Source of the DNA: an uncultured Clostridium sp. | Lineage (GTDB): Bacteria; Bacillota; Clostridia; Oscillospirales; Acutalibacteraceae | Direction: 5' to 3' | Assembly: GCA_958422185.1 (NCBI GenBank) | Contig: CATZNW010000041.1 | Span: 1-6,229, forward strand | Length of the DNA stretch: 6,229 bases | Shown here: positions 1-6,057 of the stretch, piece by piece | Layout of the letters: every line of letters begins with the position of its first letter | Position numbering within the stretch: position 1 is the stretch's first letter | Program-made: the position numbers and the translations under genes | Notes under the pieces: model-generated | Database searches by the model: none | What the model was told of the DNA's origin: nothing | The model's input: the letters and a program-made list of their open reading frames with translations, nothing else

Positions 1-39
1 AGGAACGGCAAAATTTTTTGCACTTCTATTGCTTCTTTA

Positions 40-141
40 TCACACATAAGCAAAAGAAACCGTAACATCGTCAACGGCTTTCACAACATTTTCACCGCTC
101 ATATATTCCTTTGTTAGATTTTTGCATTCTATTATACTCAT
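40..141 (-). pseudogene. ABC transporter ATP-binding protein, 5' fragment only (truncated or fused)
   Basis: Reading leftward from ATG at 141, the frame gives a 33-residue product beginning MSIIECKNLTKEY and continuing through SGENVVKAVDDVTVSF, then AYV and a TGA stop at 40-42. The opening is the classic N-terminus of MacB/LolD-type ABC ATPases (strand 1, 'NLTK.Y..G...VKA.DDV'), which should run into a glycine-rich Walker A loop about 10 residues later. Walker A never appears: similarity ends after VSF, at about position 51. AAGGAG at 149-154 lies 7 nt upstream of the ATG, and the permease gene ends only 42 nt upstream, so the gene was once translated as the permease's partner. The remaining 39-50 bases to the window edge do not encode ATPase sequence in any frame. 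Seen: ORF, SD, stop. Inferred: deletion, insertion or rearrangement at about 51. An assembly join is an alternative, because this lies at the window edge. Confidence 0.68.
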
Positions 142-183
142 AATAATACTCCTTGTTTTGAATTTCCGCACAGGCGGTATGCT

Positions 184-2982
184 TTATAATTCCCGTATAT
201 TATCAATAACACTATGCTTCATTTCTTTTCTTACTTTGAGCCACAGATTTGTTCCACAGAACAGGAATAGCAGCGTGCAGGCCAGAACCGTTTGCCAGAT
301 ATTGAATTTGAATATCCTTTCATAATATTCATTACTTACTTCCACTGCATATATAATAAGATAAGAAATGATAAAAAGCCCAAAACCAACGGTATAACTT
401 ATACCCAGCAAAGACAGCAGCTGGCGTATATAGGAACCGAAAAGCTCGCGGACGGATGCGCCTACCGCTCTTAAAGTGCCTATTTCACGTCTGCCTTCAT
501 GTATCTGCGCAGTTAGGGAATTGTTAATTATACTTGCACTGATACTCAGAAACAGAATGATTGCTGCTGAAAGCGATACCAGCAAGGCTGTGTTTTGCTG
601 ACCGGAACTTTTTGTATAGTTGTAATATGATAGGAAGGACATATTGTTGCCGAGTCTGTCCGTAATATTTTGCAGCTGTTCGGTTATTTCCGCATCCTTT
701 TGGTCAGTACATTCCGTATCCAAATTAAAGTTGATATTGCTGTAATAACTGCTGTTATAAATATTTTTCATCCCGTCAACAGTTGTTAAGATTATAATAT
801 TCCCTGTGGAAAAAGCAGCGCTCTCATTAAAAAATTCTTTTGGCAGTTCTGAAATAAGCGCGCCTATCTTCACCTCTTTATCTGTTTTTTCCCATTTGCC
901 AGTATCTAAATAGATCTTACTGCTTATTCCGCTGTATGATTCTCCACCGTTGTCAGAGGAGGGCGGATTACCTGTTATAACACTTAATCCGATCTTTTGC
1001 CCCGGTTCAAAGTCGCACTTTGCGCGCTTGAGATAGCCTTTGCTGTTTTTAACCTGCTCATTGATATCGGCGTTCCACATATATCCGCTGCTGTCATCTT
1101 CTCCGTTCATAACAACTTCAAGCGCGATCTCCCGCGGCGCAAAAACAATGACTTCCCGCCCTGCATTAAGCTGAGTAATATCCATCTTACCTGAATCAAT
1201 CGAATCGCTTAGCTCTTTTATAACATTGCTTTCAAGCGCCGCTATCTTGACGGGCAGCACATTTTTTGATGCATAATCACGCACGGCGGAATACGCCAAG
1301 GAAAAGGAAGAAAGAAGAGTATCGTCTATATTTTCTTCGGTCAATTTGCTGACCTCGAATTTACTTGGGTCAAAAGCTGAAACAAAGTGGTTTGAATACA
1401 GCACCGTTTTCTGATATTCCGTGAATTCACCGCACGGTATAAGGGCTTCGCAGTACTGAGAAACATTCACCTGACCTACATACGGGATCGATTTTATTTC
1501 ACTGTAATCCGAATAACTGAACGAAAAAGTATCGCTTTGAGGTAAATTAATGAAATCTGAGGATAAAGGATATGCTGTCATTTCAAAATCATACCGCGGA
1601 ATGCGCCCGTCATCATAAATAGCGTTCACAGCTGAAAAACCATAACAGGAGCCTAGTATGGTTATAACAAGTATGATACTTGCCGCCGCTCGTGCTTTGC
1701 CGTGAAAGAAGAGGTTTCGCTTCGCGATGAGTTCGGACGGTACAAAGCTATGTTTGCTTTTCATTTTTTTGCGGGCAGCCTTTCCCGTCATGTTTATGTT
1801 TCTGACTGTCTGCAGCGGCGTTACATTGGCAGCCTTGATAAGCGGTATGAGCGAAGCAAGCATTACACATACAACGCTTATAAAGGCGGATATGATCATG
1901 ATCCATATATTTATCGTAAAAATAAAATTTTTGCCCAATATAAAAGTTATGCACTTTACAAGCAGACAGGATATTGCAATGCCCGCCGGAATGCAGATAA
2001 CGCAGATGATAAAGGCCTCCCTGCCAAAGATGATAATGATTTGGCGTTTTGTAGCTCCAACTGTACGCAGCATGCCTATCTGCTGACGGCGCTCGTTTAA
2101 ATTTGAGGAAAACGCATTCACTATACCAAGGCAGGAGGCTACAAGCAGTATAACCGTCAAAAAAACAATATATGTTCCGGATTCGTTAATAGTATTATTG
2201 TTAAAGTACGAAGCTGCTATTGCGGTGTGTATCCATTTTGAAGTGCCATATCCTTCGTTTTCAAGAAAGGCACGGAAATCATCATAATATTTTTCATCAG
2301 AAAAGGCGCCGGTGCCATAAAAATCAAAATAACATACAAGCATTTCTTTGCCGCCCGGTTCAGTCTGAACGCCTTTCGCAACAAAAACGGTGGGAATACT
2401 GTTTTCATAACCGGAATAGCAGAGCTTTATATTTGATAATTTGTTTTCCGCAATGCCGCTTAAAATAAATGTTTTCCTGTTAACCTGCGGCAGATGGTTT
2501 TCACCGTTTTGAACAGCAAAATTCAATGTTACACGGTCGCCGACAGAAGCATCTATCCCAAGCTGTGCAAGCGTTGCGCTTTCAACGGCAATTTCTTCCT
2601 CGTTTTGCGGATAACTGCCGTCAATGAACTGAATGTTTGCAAGTTCGGCAGCTTTATCATCATAAGATGCAACCGCAAATGAATCGCCGTTATCCGTAAA
2701 GGCCTGCCCCACAACATGGGCATAACCGTAACTGCCGATCAGCTGTTTATCTGCGGCGTCATTCAGCATCTGTTGTGTTGCGCCTATATAAATGCCGTCC
2801 TGCTTTCCGCAAAGGTCTTTTTCCATTTTATCTATGGAAGCATTCATGCTGGAGAACATAAGCAGAACAAATGATGAAAACACTATGGCAAGAATGATTC
2901 CTGTTATCAGCGAAGCATATTGACGTTTTCTGCTTTTCAGGTTGCCAAGGGCAAGCGTATTGACTGTCAGTCCCTTTTTCAA
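184..2982 (-). CDS. Two-module FtsX/MacB-type ABC transporter permease
   Basis: A 932-residue integral membrane protein, the permease of an ABC exporter of the antimicrobial-peptide/lipoprotein type. It is built as a tandem duplication. Each half has one N-terminal membrane helix (about 25-45 and 433-451), a large extracellular domain (about 50-265 and 455-795), and three C-terminal helices (about 270-292, 315-345, 358-385; and 799-822, 853-881, 895-915). The FtsX-family cytoplasmic coupling loop is visible twice: NERRQQIGMLRTVGATKRQI near 296-315 and EGRREIGTLRAVGASVREL near 829-847. The N-terminus (LALGNLKSRKRQ) is the usual charged pre-helix segment. I start it at TTG 2982: the GTG at 2991 overlaps the SD, and the nearby ATG is out of frame. 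The gene lies 42 nt upstream of the ATPase fragment and downstream of a kinase/regulator operon. Substrate is unknown; export of, or resistance to, a peptide antibiotic is an inference from context. Confidence 0.92.
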   Translation of the reverse strand: MKKGLTVNTLALGNLKSRKRQYASLITGIILAIVFSSFVLLMFSSMNASIDKMEKDLCGKQDGIYIGATQQMLNDAADKQLIGSYGYAHVVGQAFTDNGDSFAVASYDDKAAELANIQFIDGSYPQNEEEIAVESATLAQLGIDASVGDRVTLNFAVQNGENHLPQVNRKTFILSGIAENKLSNIKLCYSGYENSIPTVFVAKGVQTEPGGKEMLVCYFDFYGTGAFSDEKYYDDFRAFLENEGYGTSKWIHTAIAASYFNNNTINESGTYIVFLTVILLVASCLGIVNAFSSNLNERRQQIGMLRTVGATKRQIIIIFGREAFIICVICIPAGIAISCLLVKCITFILGKNFIFTINIWIMIISAFISVVCVMLASLIPLIKAANVTPLQTVRNINMTGKAARKKMKSKHSFVPSELIAKRNLFFHGKARAAASIILVITILGSCYGFSAVNAIYDDGRIPRYDFEMTAYPLSSDFINLPQSDTFSFSYSDYSEIKSIPYVGQVNVSQYCEALIPCGEFTEYQKTVLYSNHFVSAFDPSKFEVSKLTEENIDDTLLSSFSLAYSAVRDYASKNVLPVKIAALESNVIKELSDSIDSGKMDITQLNAGREVIVFAPREIALEVVMNGEDDSSGYMWNADINEQVKNSKGYLKRAKCDFEPGQKIGLSVITGNPPSSDNGGESYSGISSKIYLDTGKWEKTDKEVKIGALISELPKEFFNESAAFSTGNIIILTTVDGMKNIYNSSYYSNINFNLDTECTDQKDAEITEQLQNITDRLGNNMSFLSYYNYTKSSGQQNTALLVSLSAAIILFLSISASIINNSLTAQIHEGRREIGTLRAVGASVRELFGSYIRQLLSLLGISYTVGFGLFIISYLIIYAVEVSNEYYERIFKFNIWQTVLACTLLFLFCGTNLWLKVRKEMKHSVIDNIREL

Positions 2983-2990
2983 TGCATACA

Positions 2991-2996
2991 CCTCCC
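2991..2996 (-). promoter_or_regulatory. Shine-Dalgarno site fixing a TTG start for the permease
   Basis: On the minus strand GGGAGG occupies 2996-2991. The most upstream possible start, GTG at 2991-2989, shares its first base with this site and cannot be used with it. The ATG at 2987-2985 reads ATG CAT TGA and stops at once. The in-frame TTG at 2982-2980 lies 8 nt downstream, an ideal spacing, so the protein begins fMet-KKGLTVNTLAL. Confidence 0.75.
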
Positions 2997-3004
2997 TGAT
3001 GCTT

Positions 3005-3041
3005 ATTATAAAATACTATTCTTTCATTCAGGTGAAATCAA
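3005..3041 (-). promoter_or_regulatory. Candidate promoter of the permease operon
   Basis: The minus strand has TTGATT (3041-3036), 17 bp, then TAGTAT (3018-3013), giving a leader of roughly 24 nt before the TTG start. A perfect TATAAT sits slightly downstream at 3010-3005 but has no recognisable -35 at 16-18 bp and would leave the SD only about two bases from the RNA 5' end. Both versions have a weak -35, as expected of an activator-dependent promoter. The region follows the terminator of the upstream operon directly. Confidence 0.5.
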
Positions 3042-3060
3042 TCTTAAGAATTCGTAAGAA
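3041..3060. promoter_or_regulatory. Tandem 10-bp direct repeat, probable OmpR-family regulator box
   Basis: On the plus strand 3041-3050 reads atcttaagaa and 3051-3060 reads ttcgtaagaa, identical at 8 of 10 positions with the shared core TAAGAA. Two head-to-tail half-sites at one helical turn are the known binding geometry of OmpR/PhoB-type dimers. The pair abuts the candidate -35 (3036-3041) of the permease promoter, the position from which such activators contact RNA polymerase. The adjacent response regulator (3999-4661) is the obvious candidate ligand. Regulator identity is inferred. Confidence 0.6.
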
Positions 3061-3101
3061 AAAGCGCAAAGGGCTTGAGATCAAAGCCGCTTTGCGCTTT
3101 T
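3060..3101 (-). terminator. Intrinsic terminator of the regulator-kinase operon
   Basis: Arms 3060-3070 (aaaagcgcaaa) and 3091-3101 (tttgcgctttt) pair perfectly over 11 bp. Inside, 3072-3076 (ggctt) pairs with 3084-3088 (aagcc) around a 7-base loop. On the minus strand the hairpin begins at the kinase stop codon and is followed by TTTTTC, a usable U-tract. It separates the kinase from the permease, so the permease needs its own promoter. Confidence 0.88.
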
Positions 3102-4002
3102 AAATTGCAATATATCCGTCTATATGCGGCAGGCAGATAACAACATAAAGCCCTCCGTTCTTGTTTTCCGCGGAAACGGTACCGTGGTGTTTTTCAACTA
3201 CCGCTTTTGTGATCGCAAGCCCTATTCCCGCGCTTGACGGCAGGGCGTTTTGCGTTTTATGAAAGCGTGTAAAAAGCAGGGGAAGTTCTTTTTCAGGTAC
3301 GCCGCCGCCGTTATCCTGCACGGTGATTTCGGTAAACCCCTGTGTATTCCTCACAGAAACGGAAACGATCCCGTCCTTTTCAGTATGCTCACTGGCATTT
3401 TTTATAAGATTGCTCACCGCTTCCCCGAGCCATTCCTTATCGCATCTGATTTCTCCGCCTGTGCTTACTCTGTATTGTTTTTCAGGAAAAAGATGCCTGA
3501 AATCCGCGATAATAGGATCGATAAGATCCGCAGAGCTGTATGTTTTAAAATCCATAACATATGAATCCGATCGGATCTTTTCAAGCCGCAGCAGACGCGA
3601 AATCAGGGCTTCCATTTTTTCTATGAGCAGAAGTTCTTTTTGCGTATGGTCCGAAGGATTGGCCGTGTGTTCCATCTCGCAATAAAGACGCAGCCCGGCA
3701 AGAGGGGTCTTGAGCTGGTGGGAAACATCAGAAATGAATTCCGTGTTCTGCCGCGATTTTTCCTTTGTGTTCAGTTTTTCACGTTCAAGGCGTGATTCAA
3801 GGTCAAAAACGGCGTTTTGAAGCTCGGAAATATAATTGTCCTTAGGGCTGAAATCTGAAACCGCACCGCTTTCAAGATATCTGTTTATGCTCTTTGTTAA
3901 TCCGTTTATTTCTTTTTTTCTTTTTACGCACAGGGCAATGAGCGCAACAACACAAACAAAAAACGCCGCTGAAAATATGATAAGGGCAGCATGGACGTTC
4001 AT
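3100..4002 (-). CDS. Sensor histidine kinase, one membrane segment, no extracellular sensor
   Basis: A 300-residue membrane histidine kinase, partner of the regulator encoded just upstream. One hydrophobic helix at about 5-25 is followed by a basic KRKK stop-transfer, a short linker/coiled coil (about 60-90), and a HisKA-type dimerisation domain with SHQLKTP (phosphoacceptor His95). The ATPase domain shows an N-box (EAVSNLIKNASEH, Asn198/Asn202), a G1 box DNGGGV (230-235) and a G2 box SAGIGLAI (257-264). All catalytic motifs look intact. Only about four residues precede the helix, so there is no room for an extracellular sensing domain; the signal must come from within the membrane or from a partner protein such as the neighbouring permease. 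I use the ATG at 4002, not a frame extension to 4191 that only shadows the regulator gene. It overlaps the regulator stop as ATGA and has a GGGAGG SD 7 nt upstream. Confidence 0.93.
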   Translation of the reverse strand: MNVHAALIIFSAAFFVCVVALIALCVKRKKEINGLTKSINRYLESGAVSDFSPKDNYISELQNAVFDLESRLEREKLNTKEKSRQNTEFISDVSHQLKTPLAGLRLYCEMEHTANPSDHTQKELLLIEKMEALISRLLRLEKIRSDSYVMDFKTYSSADLIDPIIADFRHLFPEKQYRVSTGGEIRCDKEWLGEAVSNLIKNASEHTEKDGIVSVSVRNTQGFTEITVQDNGGGVPEKELPLLFTRFHKTQNALPSSAGIGLAITKAVVEKHHGTVSAENKNGGLYVVICLPHIDGYIAI

Positions 4003-4661
4003 TTTGTACCCTCCCACCTGTAACCTACGCCGCGCACGGTCTTGATGTTTTCCGCACCGATCTTCTCCCTGAGTCGGCTGATATGCACGGAAAGCGTATT
4101 GTTGTCCACAAACGCGCCCTCGCAGTCCCATATCCCCTGCAAAAGCGAATCGCGGGTAACAATGCTGCCCCGGTTTCGCATCAGTATGCACAAAATATGG
4201 TATTCCGTCGGCGTAAGATAAATCTTATTGCCGTTTATATTAACTGTCATATTATCTTCATTAAGAATGATGTTTCCTGCCGCCGGCGCTGATTTTGTAT
4301 TGCGCCGGAGCAGAGCGCGCACACGTGATAAAAGTTCAAGCAGACGAAAGGGTTTTGTAACATAGTCGTCCGCGCCCGAATCAAGTCCGCGAACGATCTG
4401 GATCTCATCGTCACAGGCGGTCAAAAACAAAATTGGCGCTGCTGCGCCCGAATTTCTGATCTCACGGCACAGGTCAAAGCCGTTTCCGTCCGGCAGCATA
4501 ACATCAAGTATGATCAGATCAAAGCCGTTTCCGAAAAGCAGAGCCTTTGCAGCCGCACATGTGCCGGCTGCATGAATTTCGTAACCCTCTTTCTGCAGCA
4601 TTTCCACAAGCCCGCTGCGCAGGAATTCATCATCTTCTGCAAGAAGTATTTTTGCGTTCAT
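3999..4661 (-). CDS. OmpR/PhoB-family response regulator
   Basis: A 220-residue DNA-binding response regulator. The receiver domain (about 3-117) carries acidic pair Asp10/Asp11, phosphoacceptor Asp53 in LIILDVMLPDGNG, Thr81 and Lys103 in the YVTKPF motif, so phosphorelay residues are complete. The C-terminal winged helix (about 128-217) has the family hallmarks LTPTEYHIL, the recognition-helix region NTLSVHISRLREKI and the wing TVRGVGYRW. It is first in a two-gene operon with the kinase: its TGA overlaps the kinase ATG by four bases, implying translational coupling. Start ATG at 4661 is preceded by GAGGGCGG and a consensus-like promoter. The likely target is the direct repeat at 3041-3060 before the permease. 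No copy of the TAAGAA core is visible at its own promoter, so autoregulation through that box is not evident. Confidence 0.95.
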   Translation of the reverse strand: MNAKILLAEDDEFLRSGLVEMLQKEGYEIHAAGTCAAAKALLFGNGFDLIILDVMLPDGNGFDLCREIRNSGAAAPILFLTACDDEIQIVRGLDSGADDYVTKPFRLLELLSRVRALLRRNTKSAPAAGNIILNEDNMTVNINGNKIYLTPTEYHILCILMRNRGSIVTRDSLLQGIWDCEGAFVDNNTLSVHISRLREKIGAENIKTVRGVGYRWEGTK

Positions 4662-4691
4662 AATATTACCGCCCTCAAATTTTATAATTTC

Positions 4692-4720
4692 ATAATACTA
4701 CATTACAGCGATTTTGGCAA
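4692..4720 (-). promoter_or_regulatory. Promoter of the regulator-kinase operon
   Basis: The minus strand reads TTGCCA (4720-4715), a 17-bp spacer, then TATTAT (4697-4692). Transcription would begin near 4685, giving a leader of about 24 nt to the ATG at 4661. Hexamers and spacing are close to the sigma-A consensus. Confidence 0.65.
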
Positions 4721-4733
4721 CAAATCCTATTTG
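4721..4733. promoter_or_regulatory. Palindrome between divergent promoters, possible operator
   Basis: CAAAT (4721-4725), CCT, ATTTG (4729-4733) form a perfect 5-3-5 inverted repeat that fills the 14-bp gap between the two back-to-back -35 boxes. Its position would let one protein affect both promoters. It is short and AT-rich, so chance is possible. Confidence 0.35.
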
Positions 4734-4734
4734 C

Positions 4735-4764
4735 TTGACGGCAGGTTTTGTTATATGCTACTAT
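4735..4764 (+). promoter_or_regulatory. Promoter toward the phosphatase-PPC operon
   Basis: TTGACG (4735-4740), an 18-bp spacer, then TACTAT (4759-4764) with an extended -10 TG at 4756-4757. Transcription would begin near 4771, leaving about 310 nt of untranslated leader before the phosphatase gene. No equally good promoter was seen closer to 5083. Confidence 0.55.
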
Positions 4765-5082
4765 TATATCAGCAAGCAGCAAGTTAAAAACTTTTGAAGA
4801 TTTTTATTTATTTCATGTTTCATTGCCTATATTACAAGGACGGCAATCGTATAAATTCTGAAGCAGAGTACGGATCGGAAAGGGTCCGCTTGCCGCTTAA
4901 CGCAATGACGGAAAGTTAAGACGATATAAGTGAAATTTATCTGAGGCAGCGGTCACAAATGTATGTATATCCAATAAATGGATCATGCTCCAATATCCTC
5001 TTATGCTTGACGGAATTAGGTCTTTTGTGATGGAACTTGGGATGACCGGTATTCGGTGAAACTGTAATTCGGTGAGGTAAAT
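4765..5082 (+). other. Long gene-free leader, possible structured RNA
   Basis: About 318 bases with no credible gene. Inverted repeats are dense: ATTGCC 4822-4827 with GGCAAT 4842-4847; CGGATC 4871-4876 with GGTCCG 4883-4888; CTTAAC 4896-4901 with GTTAAG 4915-4920; GATATAA 4923-4929 with TTTATC 4936-4941; ATCCA 4969-4973 with TGGAT 4979-4983; TCACAAA 4953-4959 with TTTGTGA 5024-5030. CCGC-T-TGCC (4886-4894) can also pair with GGCAGCGG (4945-4952), closing a three-way junction over two of the hairpins but breaking the CGGATC one. ATTCGGTGA is repeated at 5051 and 5067, just before the SD (GAGG, 5074-5077). I do not recognise a riboswitch consensus. It may be a regulatory leader, an independent small RNA, or eroded sequence. 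Confidence 0.4.
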
Positions 5083-5583
5083 ATGCTGAAAATACTCTTT
5101 GTCTGCCACGGCAATATATGCCGCTCACCTATGGCAGAATTTATTTTTAAAGGCATGGTTCAAAGCGCGGGGCGGTCCGATGATTTCTATATAGCTTCCG
5201 CCGCAACGAGCGGGGAAGAGATTCCGGGAGGTGTCGGCAATCCTGTTTATCCGCCTGCAAAGCGCGAACTGGAAAAACACGGATATTCCTGTTCCGGCAA
5301 GCGGGCTGTGCGCCTGAAAAAAGATGATTATGAAAAGTATGATTATATAGTGGGTATGGACGGCGAAAACATGCGTAATATGTTGCGTCTTTTCCGCGGA
5401 GATGAGGAAGGGAAACTTTATAAACTGCTTGAGTTTACCGGCAGTGACAAAGACGTTTCAGATCCCTGGTATACGGGCGATTTTTCAAGGGCTTATTCTG
5501 ATATCCTGGAAGGTTGCAAAGCGCTTTTTGACCGTATTGAATATAAGTTAAAGGAGAATAAAGATGGAATACAAAAGATTTGA
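5083..5583 (+). CDS. Low-molecular-weight protein tyrosine phosphatase
   Basis: A 166-residue cytosolic phosphatase of the LMW-PTP/arsenate reductase fold, which removes phosphate from protein tyrosine (in some bacterial members, arginine) through a phosphocysteine intermediate. The P-loop is at the N-terminus, VCHGNICRSP, with nucleophile Cys8, Arg14 and Ser15. The general-acid motif DPW is present with Asp127. The middle has the family's ATSGEEIPGGVGNPVYPPA segment. Length is typical to slightly long (usual 150-165). The Cys13 inside the loop is common in eukaryotic-like LMW-PTPs and can form a redox disulfide with the nucleophile. Start ATG 5083 has GAGG 5 nt upstream. It overlaps the PPC gene by 20 nt, so the two are probably co-expressed. 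The target is not evident; none of the neighbours is a recognisable tyrosine kinase. Confidence 0.95.
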   Translation: MLKILFVCHGNICRSPMAEFIFKGMVQSAGRSDDFYIASAATSGEEIPGGVGNPVYPPAKRELEKHGYSCSGKRAVRLKKDDYEKYDYIVGMDGENMRNMLRLFRGDEEGKLYKLLEFTGSDKDVSDPWYTGDFSRAYSDILEGCKALFDRIEYKLKENKDGIQKI

Positions 5584-5986
5584 AAACATGATTCTGGCAC
5601 GGATAGACAGGGGAGAAGAGATCGTTTCTTCTCTAAAAAAGATTTGCGAAAAGGAAGGTGTCGTTCTTGCGCAAGTCAGCGCGATCGGTGCGGTGGGTGA
5701 TTTTACCGTTGGTGTTTTTAAAACGGCTGAAAAGCAGTATTATTCCAATCATTTTAAAGGGGATTTTGAGATCGTTTCACTTTCCGGAACAGTAACCGAG
5801 ATGAACGGCGATCATTACTCCCATCTGCACATGAGCGCAGGAAATGAACAGGGCGAGGTTTTCGGCGGCCATCTTAACCGTGCGATTGTAAGCGCAACAT
5901 GCGAAATGGTCATAACTGTTATAAACGGATCGGTTAAACGCCGCTTCAGTGAAGACGTCGGACTGAATCTTTTTGATTTTAACTGA
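5564..5986 (+). CDS. PPC/DUF296-domain protein (COG1661-like)
   Basis: A 140-residue single-domain protein of the PPC family (plants and prokaryotes conserved), annotated in databases as DNA-binding with PD1-like motif. Family hallmarks seen: ARIDRGEEIVSSLKKICEKEGV at the N-terminus, then SAIGAVGDFTVGVF, and the metal-site region HYSHLHMSAGNEQGEVFGGHL, where His87, His89 and His103 match the conserved histidines. Bacterial members fold as a trimer in known structures; their biochemical role is unsettled, and the DNA-binding label is inherited from plant AT-hook proteins. No AT-hook is present here. The start at 5564 lies inside the phosphatase gene in another frame, with AAGGAG 7 nt upstream, so translation is probably coupled to the phosphatase. 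Two strong hairpins follow the stop. Function is not inferred beyond the family. Confidence 0.9.
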   Translation: MEYKRFENMILARIDRGEEIVSSLKKICEKEGVVLAQVSAIGAVGDFTVGVFKTAEKQYYSNHFKGDFEIVSLSGTVTEMNGDHYSHLHMSAGNEQGEVFGGHLNRAIVSATCEMVITVINGSVKRRFSEDVGLNLFDFN

Positions 5987-6015
5987 GAAATACATCTGGT
6001 ATATAAATAAAAGTT

Positions 6016-6041
6016 CCCCGCCGGAATTTCCGGTGGGGTTT
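6016..6041. terminator. Terminator after the PPC gene, probably bidirectional
   Basis: CCCCGCCGG (6016-6024) pairs with CCGGTGGGG (6030-6038), with one G-T wobble, around loop AATTT; the stem can extend inward by two A-T pairs. On the plus strand TTT follows (6039-6041), a short U-tract, 30 nt after the PPC stop. On the minus strand it is followed by AACTTTTATTTAT, a better U-tract, so it may also stop transcription of the Fn3-like gene from the right. Confidence 0.72.
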
Positions 6042-6057
6042 GCTATAAATCCATATT

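Noticed and set aside
1702..2100. Plus-strand frames of 119 and 132 codons opposite the permease
   Set aside because: They lie antisense to a strongly supported gene with clear FtsX motifs, have no SD or family features, and are rich in Tyr/His/Lys in the manner of an antisense shadow.
4003..4191. 63-residue N-terminal extension of the histidine kinase
   Set aside because: It is read out of frame through the regulator gene and has no family similarity. The ATG at 4002 has an SD and places the membrane helix at the N-terminus.
4822..5030. Known riboswitch or T-box leader
   Set aside because: No T-box GGTGG element, no GEMM, SAM, TPP, cobalamin or purine core was recognised by eye, and there is no terminator with a U-tract before the gene. 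Left as an unassigned structure.
4897..5128. Two minus-strand frames of 63 and 70 codons across the leader and phosphatase start
   Set aside because: They overlap the conserved P-loop coding region of the phosphatase and show no SD or recognisable domain.
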